Source of the DNA: Chitinophagales bacterium
Lineage (GTDB): Bacteria; Bacteroidota; Bacteroidia; Chitinophagales; Saprospiraceae
Assembly (NCBI GenBank): GCA_017303475.1
Contig: JAFLBO010000015.1
Span: forward strand, 88,542-152,541
DNA length: 64,000 nt
Reading direction: 5' to 3'
Numbering within the stretch: the stretch's first letter is position 1; every line of letters starts with the position of its first letter. Made by a program: the position numbers and the translations under genes. Under the pieces are notes generated by a model that was not told where the DNA came from, searched no databases, and saw nothing but the letters and a program-made list of their open reading frames with translations. Shown one piece after another: positions 25,492 through 33,587 of this stretch.

Positions 25492-26337
25492 ATGATTATG
25501 GAGTCTATTGCTGAGTATTTTACCAATATTCCTTCTTCTCACCGAAGCGCCATTTTGCTGGGTGGTTTGACCATTTTTCTGCTTTTGGAAAGCGGGCTGC
25601 CTTATTATCGGACCTCTTACAAAAAGGCGGCGCATTTAGGGATTAACCTGTTTTTTACTTTAACCACGGTTTTGGTGAATTTCCTAATGGCATTTATGCT
25701 GCTCCGCACGGCCGATTGGGTGGTGGCTGACAAAATTGGCCTTTTACAATGGCTGCCGGAAATGCCCTTGTGGTTGTTCTTTGTACTGGGCTTGTTATTG
25801 ATGGATTTGGTGGGGGCTTATTTCATTCATTGGATGGAGCATAAAGTGCGCTGGATGTGGCGTTTTCACCTGGTTCACCACACCGACCCGAATGTGGATA
25901 CAACCACAGCCAACCGACACCATCCGGGGGAAAGTGTGTTTCGATTTGTATTCACTTTAATTGGAATTGTGGTATGCGGCGCGCCCATTTCGTTGATCAT
26001 GATGTACCAATCCTTATCTGTGGTGTTCACCCAGTTCAATCACGCCAATATTCAATTCCCCAGATGGTTAGACAATGTGCTCAGCTGGGTTATTGTTACT
26101 CCTGGAATGCACAGGGTGCATCACCATTATGTATTACCTTATACGGATACCAATTACGGCAATATTTTTTCTGTATGGGATCGTCTGTTCGGCACATTTG
26201 CTCGGGTAGATAATGATAAACTGGTGTTTGGTATTGATACACATTCGGATCCGAAGGAACATTCTAATGTGTGGGAGTTGCTCAAATTGCCTTTTAAGAC
26301 CTATCGGCCGCCGGTGGGATCAAAATTTGAGGAGTAG
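25492..26337 (+). CDS. Sterol-desaturase/fatty-acid-hydroxylase family membrane enzyme
   Basis: 281 residues with four to five membrane helices and the di-iron histidine clusters of the family: HWMEH, HLVHHTD with NRHH, and HRVHHH. These enzymes hydroxylate or desaturate lipids, sterols or carotenoids at the cytoplasmic membrane. Its place just beyond the carotenoid genes, and the lack of a normal crtZ in view, make a carotenoid or ring hydroxylase possible; a lipid hydroxylase is equally allowed. Its 3' end overlaps the XRE gene by 37 bp in the current frame of the latter. Confidence 0.8.
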   Translation: MIMESIAEYFTNIPSSHRSAILLGGLTIFLLLESGLPYYRTSYKKAAHLGINLFFTLTTVLVNFLMAFMLLRTADWVVADKIGLLQWLPEMPLWLFFVLGLLLMDLVGAYFIHWMEHKVRWMWRFHLVHHTDPNVDTTTANRHHPGESVFRFVFTLIGIVVCGAPISLIMMYQSLSVVFTQFNHANIQFPRWLDNVLSWVIVTPGMHRVHHHYVLPYTDTNYGNIFSVWDRLFGTFARVDNDKLVFGIDTHSDPKEHSNVWELLKLPFKTYRPPVGSKFEE

Positions 26338-26642
26338 GAAAACAAACCGTACAGGCTCACATTAGATCGATTTCTGATGCGTTTACGGGGGGGGGGGATA
26401 TTTCTTCGGTTAATCAGTAAAAGGAGAAGCTCGTCAGCACTGAATTGCAGTAGTTCCCATGATTCTAAGCCAAAAACACGGGCTAATTGGCCTAACCTGT
26501 CCACATTGATACAGGTTTTGCCACGCTCCATTTTGCCGTAGGCTTCCGGGCTGACGCCCAGTTCATGAGCTATATTTTCCTGACTATAACCGAGGTACTT
26601 ACGCAATTTTAAGCATTTTACAGGTAATTCAGTGTTTAACAT
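26301..26642 (-). CDS. XRE-family HTH regulator with a C11 tract
   Basis: 113 residues from the ATG at 26642. A Cro/C1-type HTH covers about residues 8-65 (KCLKLRKYLGYSQENIAHELGVSPEAYGKMERG). After LLLLLINRRN the coding strand carries eleven C (26387-26397). Beyond it the frame continues 31 codons into the end of the neighbouring gene. Loss of one C would end the protein 13 codons after Ile-Pro3; gain of one C would end it one codon further. The tail is therefore probably not functional or is length-variable. The promoter is at 26699-26730 and probable operators lie between it and the divergent gene. Confidence 0.8.
   Translation of the reverse strand: MLNTELPVKCLKLRKYLGYSQENIAHELGVSPEAYGKMERGKTCINVDRLGQLARVFGLESWELLQFSADELLLLLINRRNIPPPRKRIRNRSNVSLYGLFSYSSNFDPTGGR
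26387..26397. repeat. Homopolymer G11 (C11 in the XRE gene)
   Basis: Eleven consecutive G on the + strand, inside the XRE reading frame; the longest G/C homopolymer I saw in the window. Confidence 0.95.
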
Positions 26643-26698
26643 GAAGCAGATTAGGTGTTTTGGTGTAAAATATAGTAAATCTCCTGTTATTAGGCAAA

Positions 26699-26730
26699 CA
26701 AATATATGGAGACGTTGGAAATATTCGCAA
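26699..26730 (-). promoter_or_regulatory. Promoter of the XRE regulator gene
   Basis: Minus strand: TTG at 26728-26730, 21 bp, TATATTTG at 26699-26706; leader about 50 nt. Confidence 0.65.
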
Positions 26731-26744
26731 CCGGCATACTGAAA

Positions 26745-26801
26745 CAGAACCAAAAGTTCTGAAATACATACCAAAAGTACGGAAAAAGAACCATTGGTTC
26801 A
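26745..26801. promoter_or_regulatory. Candidate XRE operators
   Basis: Three marks lie within 57 bp between the divergent promoters. CAGAAC-N5-GTTCTG (26745-26761) is a perfect palindrome. ACCAAAAGT occurs twice, at 26749 and 26770, spaced 21 bp (two helical turns). GAACCATTGGTTC (26789-26801) is a second perfect palindrome. The location fits autoregulation and control of the divergent lipoprotein gene. Confidence 0.5.
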
Positions 26802-26824
26802 GCCATTGAGGCAAAAAATTATGC

Positions 26825-26832
26825 TACTTTTG
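26825..26832 (+). promoter_or_regulatory. Promoter -7 box of the broken lipoprotein gene
   Basis: TACTTTTG, with TTG 16 bp upstream; leader about 75 nt. Confidence 0.5.
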
Positions 26833-26913
26833 TACATCTAATCAATCTCCATAACATCCCAATCAAAAGGTCGAGGAAGAGTTCGTTTCCTGCACCATTT
26901 AAACCACCCAGCC

Positions 26914-27585
26914 ATGAATACACACATTTCCCTTTTCGCCTTTTTTCTGCTTTTCCTAAGCCTTACGGCCTGCAGAGACAAAGATACTGTGGTGCATGGG
27001 AGGGTGGTAGATAAGGTAACCGGCGAAGGATTGGATTCAGTACTGGTAGAATGGTATGAATTTGAACATCCTGATAAAATTACCGGCCAAAACGCAATAT
27101 ACACAGATGTTGATGGAGCGTTTCAACTATCCAGTGAATAGAATAATATTGCTATTTTCGCGATAACCGATAAAAAAATATCCTCCCCAAGAGTATATAT
27201 GGCAAATTTCCATGGCGCTGGCCTACCGGAAATCAAAAAAAACAAGTTTAACGAAGTAGAAATAGAGTTAATTCCCAAAGATGGAGTACTTAAGTTGACT
27301 TTACATAATACCTCTGTCCAAGACACTATTTATGTTGTCGTTTTTGGCCCAACCATAGCTAATCAAGTACCAGTATCACATGGATTTTATCTAAACAGAC
27401 CGATTGAGGCGTTAAGTATGACCAGTACTTCTCTAAAACCTATCTACATACCTTCCAAGGAACCCGTTAACATTTATTGGAGTTTGACTCCCTGGACTAC
27501 ACTCTCTTCAATAATAATGTCTCCTAACAACGGATTTGTAGAAATCCTGCAAGGCGATACTACTTATTTCCAAATTGACATTTGA
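26914..27585 (+). pseudogene. Lipoprotein gene interrupted by an in-frame TAG
   Basis: The first 75 codons encode a lipoprotein signal (LSLTAC) and the start of a carboxypeptidase-regulatory-like beta-sandwich (VVHGRVVDKVTGEGLDSV). A TAG at 27139-27141 then stops the frame. The same frame stays open for 148 further codons (through MANFHGAGLPEIKKNKF to QGDTTYFQIDI), with protein-like content throughout. One substitution would restore a 223-residue lipoprotein. Alternatives are a sequencing error or a genuinely truncated 75-residue lipoprotein. Confidence 0.7.
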
Positions 27586-27639
27586 GAAGCTCTTCTTGGC
27601 TTCAAGACTACTGTAAACATTTCACATACTTTTTATTTC

Positions 27640-27864
27640 ATGCCAACATTCACTTGCACCATGGCGAGGCTGCTTTGCCTTGTCCTGCTGGCGCCAGCTT
27701 TACCTGCAGCCAGCCAAATCAGTTGCTCCCCCGAAGCACTTACGGCCAAATATTGGCAATACAGGGAACGATTCAACAAACATTTTGTAATGAATGACCG
27801 CAAACCGGAGGGTTGTGTTGGAAACGGTATAACACGAAATGAGACAGACGACATAAGTTTTTGA
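27640..27864 (+). pseudogene. N-terminal remnant of an exported protein
   Basis: 74 codons: a signal peptide (MARLLCLVLLAPALPAASQ, start possibly 27661) followed by SCSPEALTAKYWQYRERFNKHF and NDRKPEGCVGNG, then a stop. The segment looks like the beginning of a larger secreted protein of this group that has lost its 3' part. No continuation was found downstream in another frame before the rpsA promoter. Confidence 0.45.
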
Positions 27865-27961
27865 ACCTGTTCTCAACTAGTTTGCATGATTGACAGTCCA
27901 CCCATTTCCCACATTCCCCATATTTTTCCGCACTTTTCCATATTTTTTTAATTAATCTCCC

Positions 27962-27969
27962 TACCTTTG
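27962..27969 (+). promoter_or_regulatory. Promoter -7 box of rpsA
   Basis: TACCTTTG, giving a leader of about 115 nt that contains a small CGCTTT/AAAGCG hairpin at its start; -33 region T-rich without a clear TTG. Confidence 0.55.
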
Positions 27970-28090
27970 CGCCCGCTTTCAAAAAAGCGAGGGGCAACGG
28001 CTTCGTCCCGAAGTGAAGTCGAACAATAGGTTCACGCCAAAAAAAGACCCCCAAATCGCTGTATAAGCGTTTGAAAACCAAACACTTATT

Positions 28091-30157
28091 ATGATGCAAG
28101 AAGAAGAAAAGGATCCAATTCAGGATCAACAAGAAGAAACGCCTGTAACTTCCGAGGAGACTGCTCCTGAAGTGGTGGCAGAAGCAGCAGCCGAGGTTGC
28201 TGAAGAAGCTGCGCCTGAAGTAGTAGCCGAAACGGAAACAGTTGTTGAAGCTGCTGTTGAAGTTGCTGAAGAGGCTCCTAAAAAAGTACGCAGCACCAAG
28301 GCTCCTGTAGCCGAAGAGCCTGCTGCAGCTGAAGAGGAAGAAGAGGAAGACGAAGTACTGCCTATCCTTGAAACTCTGACCAGCTCTACCGCATTTGATG
28401 ATTTCAACTGGAATATGGACAAGCGTGGCGCTATCCTGTACTCCGATGCAGAGCGCGCAGCTTTGCTGAAATCATACGATAAAGCACTGCACCAGATCGA
28501 AGAAAATCAGGTGATTAAAGGTCGCGTTAGCTCCATCAGTGGTGGCGACGTGGTTCTGGACATCAACTACAAAAGCGACGGTCTGATTCCTGTAAGCGAA
28601 TTCCGTGATACGCCAAATCTCGCCCCTGGCGATGATGTGGAAGTATTCGTAGAAAGCCAGGAAGACAGCCAGGGTCAGCTTGGTTTGTCTCGCCGCAAAG
28701 CGAAAATCCTGCGCGCCTGGGAAAGCATCGTTGACTCCTTCAAAAATGGCACGATCATTCGTGGTCTGGTTATCAGCAAAACCAAAGGTGGTTTGATCGT
28801 TGACTGCAACGGTCTGGAAACCTTCCTTCCAGGTTCTCAAATTGACATCAAGCCGGTACTCGACTACGATCAGTACGTTGGCAAGATGATGGAGTTCAAA
28901 GTAGTAAAAGTAAACGAACAGATCAAGAACGCTGTAGTGAGCCACAAAGCGCTCATCGAAAGCGATCTGGCTGAACAACGCGAGCAAATCCTCGGCAGCC
29001 TCGAAAAAGGTCAGGTACTGGAAGGTATCGTTAAGAACATCACCGACTTCGGTGCGTTCCTCGACCTCGGTGGCGTTGACGGTCTGTTGTACATCACGGA
29101 TATCTCCTGGGGCCGTATCAACCACCCATCAGATGTTCTGTCGCTCAACCAGCGCATCAACGTGGTGGTACTCGACTTCGACGATCAGAAGAAGCGTATC
29201 AGCCTCGGTCTCAAACAACTCACTCCACACCCATGGGAAGTGCTGCCATCCGATGTGGGTGAAGGCTCTACCGTGAAAGGTAAAGTAGTGAACATTGAAG
29301 ATTACGGCGCATTCGTAGAAATCCAGCCAGGTGTTGAAGGTCTGATCCACGTGAGTGAAATCACCTGGGGCAACCAGACTGTACACGCCAAGGAATTCTT
29401 CAAAATGGGCCAGGAAGTGGAAGCGCGCGTAGTTAGCATTGACCGCGCGGACCGCAAAATGTCGCTCTCTGTGAAGCAACTGACTTCCGATCCATGGAGC
29501 GATATCGAAGCTCGCTACCCGGTTGGCAGCCGCCACGACGGTGTAGTTAAAAACATCACTAACTACGGTATCTTCGTTGAATTCGGCGACGGCGTAGGTG
29601 GTATGGTCCACATCAGCGACTTGTCCTGGACCAAGCGTTACGCACACCCAAGCGAGTTCACCAAGCCTGGCAGCCCACTGGAAGTGGTAGTGCTCAACAT
29701 CGACAACGAAAAGCGTCAGATCAGCCTGGGCCACAAACAAATCCAGGAGAATCCATGGGATGCCTTCGACAACGTATTCCCGGTTGGTTCTTACCACGAG
29801 GCTACAGTGCTGAAGCGCGACGACAAGGGCGCAACCTTCCAGATGCCACAAGGCATTGAGGCCTTCTCTCCTGCCAAGCACATTCGCAAGGAAGATGGTT
29901 CTTTGCTGGAGCCAGGCGAAACAGTAACGGTGAAAGTGATCGAGTTCAACAAAGACGACCGTCGCTTGCTGGTTTCTCACGCCCGCTACCTGGAGGATCT
30001 GAAGTACAAAGCTGAAGCAGCAGTGAAAGCTGAGCGTGCAAAAGAAGATGGTGAAAACCAGGCTGCTATTGCAGACGTTCAGAAGAAAGTGGAAAAAGAG
30101 ACCCTCGGCGATCTCTCTATCCTCGCTCAACTGCGCGAACAGCTGGAGAACAAGTAA
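28091..30157 (+). CDS. rpsA: Ribosomal protein S1
   Basis: 688 residues. Residues 1-95 are a Glu/Ala/Val-rich acidic extension not found in E. coli S1 (557 residues). Six S1 (OB-fold) domains follow, beginning near residues 138, 215, 300, 385, 470 and 555 (for example GRVSSISGGDVVLDI, GIVKNITDFGAFLDLGG, GKVVNIEDYGAFVEI). It brings mRNA to the 30S subunit. Codon use is strongly biased to C/G-ending codons compared with neighbours, as expected for a highly expressed gene. Followed by a strong terminator. Confidence 0.96.
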   Translation: MMQEEEKDPIQDQQEETPVTSEETAPEVVAEAAAEVAEEAAPEVVAETETVVEAAVEVAEEAPKKVRSTKAPVAEEPAAAEEEEEEDEVLPILETLTSSTAFDDFNWNMDKRGAILYSDAERAALLKSYDKALHQIEENQVIKGRVSSISGGDVVLDINYKSDGLIPVSEFRDTPNLAPGDDVEVFVESQEDSQGQLGLSRRKAKILRAWESIVDSFKNGTIIRGLVISKTKGGLIVDCNGLETFLPGSQIDIKPVLDYDQYVGKMMEFKVVKVNEQIKNAVVSHKALIESDLAEQREQILGSLEKGQVLEGIVKNITDFGAFLDLGGVDGLLYITDISWGRINHPSDVLSLNQRINVVVLDFDDQKKRISLGLKQLTPHPWEVLPSDVGEGSTVKGKVVNIEDYGAFVEIQPGVEGLIHVSEITWGNQTVHAKEFFKMGQEVEARVVSIDRADRKMSLSVKQLTSDPWSDIEARYPVGSRHDGVVKNITNYGIFVEFGDGVGGMVHISDLSWTKRYAHPSEFTKPGSPLEVVVLNIDNEKRQISLGHKQIQENPWDAFDNVFPVGSYHEATVLKRDDKGATFQMPQGIEAFSPAKHIRKEDGSLLEPGETVTVKVIEFNKDDRRLLVSHARYLEDLKYKAEAAVKAERAKEDGENQAAIADVQKKVEKETLGDLSILAQLREQLENK

Positions 30158-30211
30158 ATCACGGCTCACGGTGGACGGCTTACAGTAGACGGACATCGGC
30201 CTGATCAGATA

Positions 30212-30250
30212 AAAGCGCCCCCGCTCCTTTTGGATGCGGGGGCGCTTTGT
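30212..30250 (+). terminator. Terminator of rpsA
   Basis: AAAGCGCCCCCGC, 11-nt loop, GCGGGGGCGCTTT, about 55 bp after the stop; short T tract. Confidence 0.85.
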
Positions 30251-30265
30251 ATTAACACAAGTCTC

Positions 30266-30273
30266 TATCTTTG
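30266..30273 (+). promoter_or_regulatory. Promoter -7 box before the YihY gene
   Basis: TATCTTTG with TTTG 16 bp upstream, about 115 bp before the GTG at 30389. Confidence 0.45.
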
Positions 30274-30278
30274 TGAGG

Positions 30279-30381
30279 GACGTTGGACTATTTGACCTTG
30301 GACTTGATTCGAAGGAAATTTTTGTTGATGTCCAACATCCAGCAATCCCACGTCCAGCAGTCCAGCAATCCAACGTCTAAT
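30279..30381. repeat. GACGTTGGA inverted/direct repeat patch
   Basis: GACGTTGGACT on the left and its near complement TCCAGCAATCCAACGTC on the right. In between are direct repeats of GTCCA(A)CATCCAGCAATCC. It lies in the leader of the YihY gene. Confidence 0.55.
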
Positions 30382-30388
30382 ACTCGCC

Positions 30389-31369
30389 GTGCAGCGTTTT
30401 AATCAACTGTTTCAACGGATCGTCCGGTATTTTACCCAACATCCGGTTTTACTAAAACTGGTGGAATGGACCAAAACCCATTCCTTGCCGGGCCTGAACC
30501 GTATTCCGATTTACAATCTGTTCCGGTTTATTGAAGCGGAGCTAACGGAGGATGCCATCATGACCCGTGCCAACAGTATGGCTTTTAGTTTCTTTCTGGC
30601 TATTTTTCCGGGTTTGATTGTGCTCATTTCCCTTTTGCCGTATTTCCCGATCAGCATGGATTTCTTTGGCACACTACAGAGTTCCATTAAGGAAATTATT
30701 CCGGGCACTGCGGGTGATATGATTTTCAAAACCATCAAGGATATTGCCACTATTCCAAGAGAAGGCGTTCTGTCGTTCGGCTTTTTTCTCTCCATTTGGT
30801 TTGCCAGTAATGGCATGATGTCGATGATGCGTGGATTGGAAAAAGAATACCCATCTACCTTTAAGCAACGCAGTGATATCAAACGCAGGGTTATTTCCAT
30901 CCAATTGACCTTTTTGTTGGCATTTGTGCTGGTTTCCTCCATGGTGTTGGTTATTCTGGGCAACACCATTTTGAACTTTGTTGCGCAGTTTATCCATATC
31001 GATGCGCTGACTGAATTTGCATTTTCGGCCTTGCGCTGGCTGGTGGTATTGTTGCTGTTTTACACCACTTTTTCCAGCATTTATCGTTACGGTTCCTCTA
31101 CCCTGCGGCCCATTCCCTTCTTCAATCCGGGCGCCATGCTGGCCACTACTTTGTCTATTCTGATCTCCTGGGGCTTCTCCTTTTACGTAGATAATTTTGG
31201 CAGCTACAACAAACTCTACGGCTCCATCGGCACCCTGATTGTGCTTATGATTTGGATACAACTCAACTGCCTGATCCTGCTCATTGGATTTGAACTCAAT
31301 GCCGGTATTGCCGTGCTTAGGGACCGACGCACAGCGAGCAGAGAGGAGGTGGAGATATCGGGGAATTAA
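30389..31369 (+). CDS. YihY/virulence factor BrkB family membrane protein
   Basis: 326 residues with six membrane segments. The family motifs are visible: ANSMAFSFFLAIFPGLIVLISLLPYFP cut across the first helix, and NPGAMLATTLSILISWGFSFYVDNFGSYNKLYGSIG near the C-terminus. Once thought to be RNase BN, now considered an inner-membrane protein of unknown transport role. The start is GTG at 30389; the next ATG would remove the first helix. The 3' end overlaps the CYTH gene by 4 bp. Confidence 0.88.
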   Translation: MQRFNQLFQRIVRYFTQHPVLLKLVEWTKTHSLPGLNRIPIYNLFRFIEAELTEDAIMTRANSMAFSFFLAIFPGLIVLISLLPYFPISMDFFGTLQSSIKEIIPGTAGDMIFKTIKDIATIPREGVLSFGFFLSIWFASNGMMSMMRGLEKEYPSTFKQRSDIKRRVISIQLTFLLAFVLVSSMVLVILGNTILNFVAQFIHIDALTEFAFSALRWLVVLLLFYTTFSSIYRYGSSTLRPIPFFNPGAMLATTLSILISWGFSFYVDNFGSYNKLYGSIGTLIVLMIWIQLNCLILLIGFELNAGIAVLRDRRTASREEVEISGN

Positions 31370-31839
31370 TCAGACCATTTACTATACGGTATCAGGGTCA
31401 AATTGGCGTTGTAATACCTGGGATCATCCGTTACCTCACGGTCAATCCAATCGGGCAGGTCAAAGGTTTCCGATTCGGATTCCAGTTCAATTTCTGCCAC
31501 AATAAGTCCTTGATTTTCGCCCAAAAACACATCAACCTCCCAGTGTTTATAGGCATAATCCAGGTCATAACGGATTTTCGAGAGTTCTGTTTCTGCAAAC
31601 TGCTCCAATAATTCCACCGCCTCGTTGACCGGGATAGGGTATTCAAACTCTGATCTGCTGGCGCCGGTGGTGAGTCCCTTTATGGTCAAGGTGCCAACAT
31701 CCCCCGCTACACGCACACGGATGGTTTTAAGAGGGCCAGTCAATAAATACCCTTGCCGGAAAAGTCGGCCATCCGGCTTATTGATTTCTGCCCATCGTTG
31801 ATGGTTGACGAGGAATTTACGTTCAATCTCTTTGCCCAT
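31366..31839 (-). CDS. CYTH domain protein
   Basis: 157 residues from the ATG at 31839. The N-terminal EIERKFLV is the CYTH (triphosphate tunnel) signature, followed by paired basic and acidic strands (RVRVAGDVGTLTIKG, SRSEFEYPIP, KIRYDL, WEVDVF, VAEIELESE). Such enzymes hydrolyse inorganic triphosphate or related polyphosphates with Mg2+ in the cytoplasm. Full length for the single-domain bacterial form. Confidence 0.92.
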   Translation of the reverse strand: MGKEIERKFLVNHQRWAEINKPDGRLFRQGYLLTGPLKTIRVRVAGDVGTLTIKGLTTGASRSEFEYPIPVNEAVELLEQFAETELSKIRYDLDYAYKHWEVDVFLGENQGLIVAEIELESESETFDLPDWIDREVTDDPRYYNANLTLIPYSKWSD

Positions 31840-31883
31840 AAAAATGTAGTGTTTAATGAGAACAAAGGTGCAGTTTTTTTGGC

Positions 31884-31912
31884 GTCTCTGACACCCCCCT
31901 AACATCAGAGAC
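31884..31912. promoter_or_regulatory. Inverted repeat between the CYTH and MoxR genes
   Basis: Perfect arms GTCTCTGA and TCAGAGAC with a 13-bp spacer (ACACCCCCCTAACA-like), in the shared upstream region of two divergent genes. No T tract follows either arm, so an operator is more likely than a terminator. Confidence 0.35.
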
Positions 31913-31974
31913 ATTACCTCTTGAAACGCTGCCACACTTCTTAAACCTTATCCTCGTTTTTGCGTTTTCCCCGC

Positions 31975-33468
31975 ATGAAAAATTTGACCAGCCTTCGTAC
32001 GCTCGGCGAACTGAAAAAAAGCGGTTACAAGCCGCAATCTGTAAAAGACGAGCTGCGCAACAACCTTCTGCAAAAAATCCAACAAAAAGCCGTTGTATTC
32101 CCGGGCATTTATGGCTTTGACGACACAGTACTGCCTGATGTAGAACGCGCCATCCTGAGTCGGCACAACATCCTGCTGCTGGGCTTGCGCGGACAGGCTA
32201 AAACACGTATTGCCCGGATGCTGGTGCATTTGCTGGACGAACACATACCCATTGTAGCCGGCAGCGAACTCAACGACGACCCGCTGGCGCCGATTAGTCG
32301 CTGGGCCAAAGATTTGATTGACGAAAAAGGCGACGATACACCCATTGAATGGCTGCATCGCGATGAACGCTATATTGAAAAATTGGCTACACCGGATGTG
32401 AGCATTGCTGATTTGGTGGGTGATGTGGACCCCATCAAGGCGGCCAATTTGCGCTTGCCTTATTCAGATGAACGGGTAATCCACTTTGGATTGATCCCGC
32501 GCGCGCACCGGTGTTTGTTTGTCATCAATGAGTTGCCAGACCTTCAGGCGCGTATTCAGGTGTCTTTGTTTAATGTGCTGCAGGAAGGCGATATGCAGAT
32601 AAGGGGTTTCAAACTCCGTTTGCCGCTGGATGTGGAATTTGTTTTTACCGCTAACCCGGAAGATTACACCAACCGCGGCAGTATCATCACGCCGTTGAAA
32701 GACCGTATAGAGAGCCAGATTACCACGCACTACCCCACCGAGATCGAAATTGGCAGAAAAATCACCGAGCAGGAAGCCCGGGTGAGCGCGGAGCAGCGTG
32801 AGCGTATTTATGTACCTGATGTACTGAAAGACCTGGTAGAACAGGTGGCGTTTGCGGCCCGCGATTCGGAGTATGTGGATAAAAAGAGCGGTGTGAGTGC
32901 ACGCTTAACCATTGCCGCCTTTGAAAACCTGTATTCTGCTGCCGAGCGCCGGATGCTGCGCAACGGAGAAAAACAAACCACGGCCAGGATTACCGACTTC
33001 TGGGGTGTCATTCCGGCCATTACCGGCAAGGTGGAAATGGTTTATGAGGGTGAGCAGGAGGGCCCGCACGCTGTGGCCCTGCACCTGATCGGGCAAGCGG
33101 TTAAAAAAGTGTTTTTGCAATATTTCCCCAATCCCAACAAGTTGAAAAAAGGTCAGGAGCGCGATCCGTACGGCGTACTTAAATCCTGGTTCTCAGGGGG
33201 CAACATCGTTGATCTGCTCACTGAGATCAGCGATAAAGAGTACAAAAAAGAGCTTGATCAGGTAGCCGGGCTCAAGGCATTGACTGAAACGGCCAAAATA
33301 CCCGCCAAAGACTTGTACACCTTTATGGAGCTGGCGCTTCATGGACTGGCTGAATTTGATGTACTGAGCAAAAGTTTTGTACAAACCAAGTGGGTATTCA
33401 AAGACCACCTTACCGGCGCTATGGGCGACGATGAAGGTGCGGATGACTTGCGTGACCTCTTTAATTAG
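31975..33468 (+). CDS. MoxR/ChlI-like AAA+ ATPase
   Basis: 497 residues from the ATG at 31975. Walker A GLRGQAKT (the MoxR GxxGxAKT form), Walker B-like CLFVINELPDLQ, and sensor-1 VFTANPEDYTNRG. The C-terminal ~200 residues are helical and not recognised. MoxR ATPases work as chaperones that load metal or fold partner complexes, often with a VWA-domain partner encoded alongside; no VWA gene is present here. The substrate is unknown. Confidence 0.85.
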   Translation: MKNLTSLRTLGELKKSGYKPQSVKDELRNNLLQKIQQKAVVFPGIYGFDDTVLPDVERAILSRHNILLLGLRGQAKTRIARMLVHLLDEHIPIVAGSELNDDPLAPISRWAKDLIDEKGDDTPIEWLHRDERYIEKLATPDVSIADLVGDVDPIKAANLRLPYSDERVIHFGLIPRAHRCLFVINELPDLQARIQVSLFNVLQEGDMQIRGFKLRLPLDVEFVFTANPEDYTNRGSIITPLKDRIESQITTHYPTEIEIGRKITEQEARVSAEQRERIYVPDVLKDLVEQVAFAARDSEYVDKKSGVSARLTIAAFENLYSAAERRMLRNGEKQTTARITDFWGVIPAITGKVEMVYEGEQEGPHAVALHLIGQAVKKVFLQYFPNPNKLKKGQERDPYGVLKSWFSGGNIVDLLTEISDKEYKKELDQVAGLKALTETAKIPAKDLYTFMELALHGLAEFDVLSKSFVQTKWVFKDHLTGAMGDDEGADDLRDLFN

Positions 33469-33469
33469 A

Positions 33470-33520
33470 AGGCACAAAGCGGGTGTCTTCGTGTCTTTGC
33501 GCCTTCGCGTTTCAGCTTTG
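33470..33520. repeat. TTCGTGTCTTTGCGCC-type repeat
   Basis: GTCTTCGTGTCTTTGCGCCT immediately after the MoxR gene. Related words occur at 34538-34558 (TTTGTGTCTTTGC) and inverted at 37199-37253 (GCACGAAGACGCAAAG). An interspersed short repeat. Confidence 0.55.
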
Positions 33521-33587
33521 TGCATTCCCTATTAAACTTTTTTCTTTTCATGGAACTACGGGATGCTTTACCGAGTTTTGCGTTTGA

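Noticed and set aside
29129..30373. Long antisense open frame across rpsA
   Set aside because: A by-product of the strong codon bias of rpsA; its translation has no recognisable domain.
30389..31369. RNase BN
   Set aside because: The YihY/BrkB family was once given this name, but the protein is an integral membrane protein without nuclease motifs.
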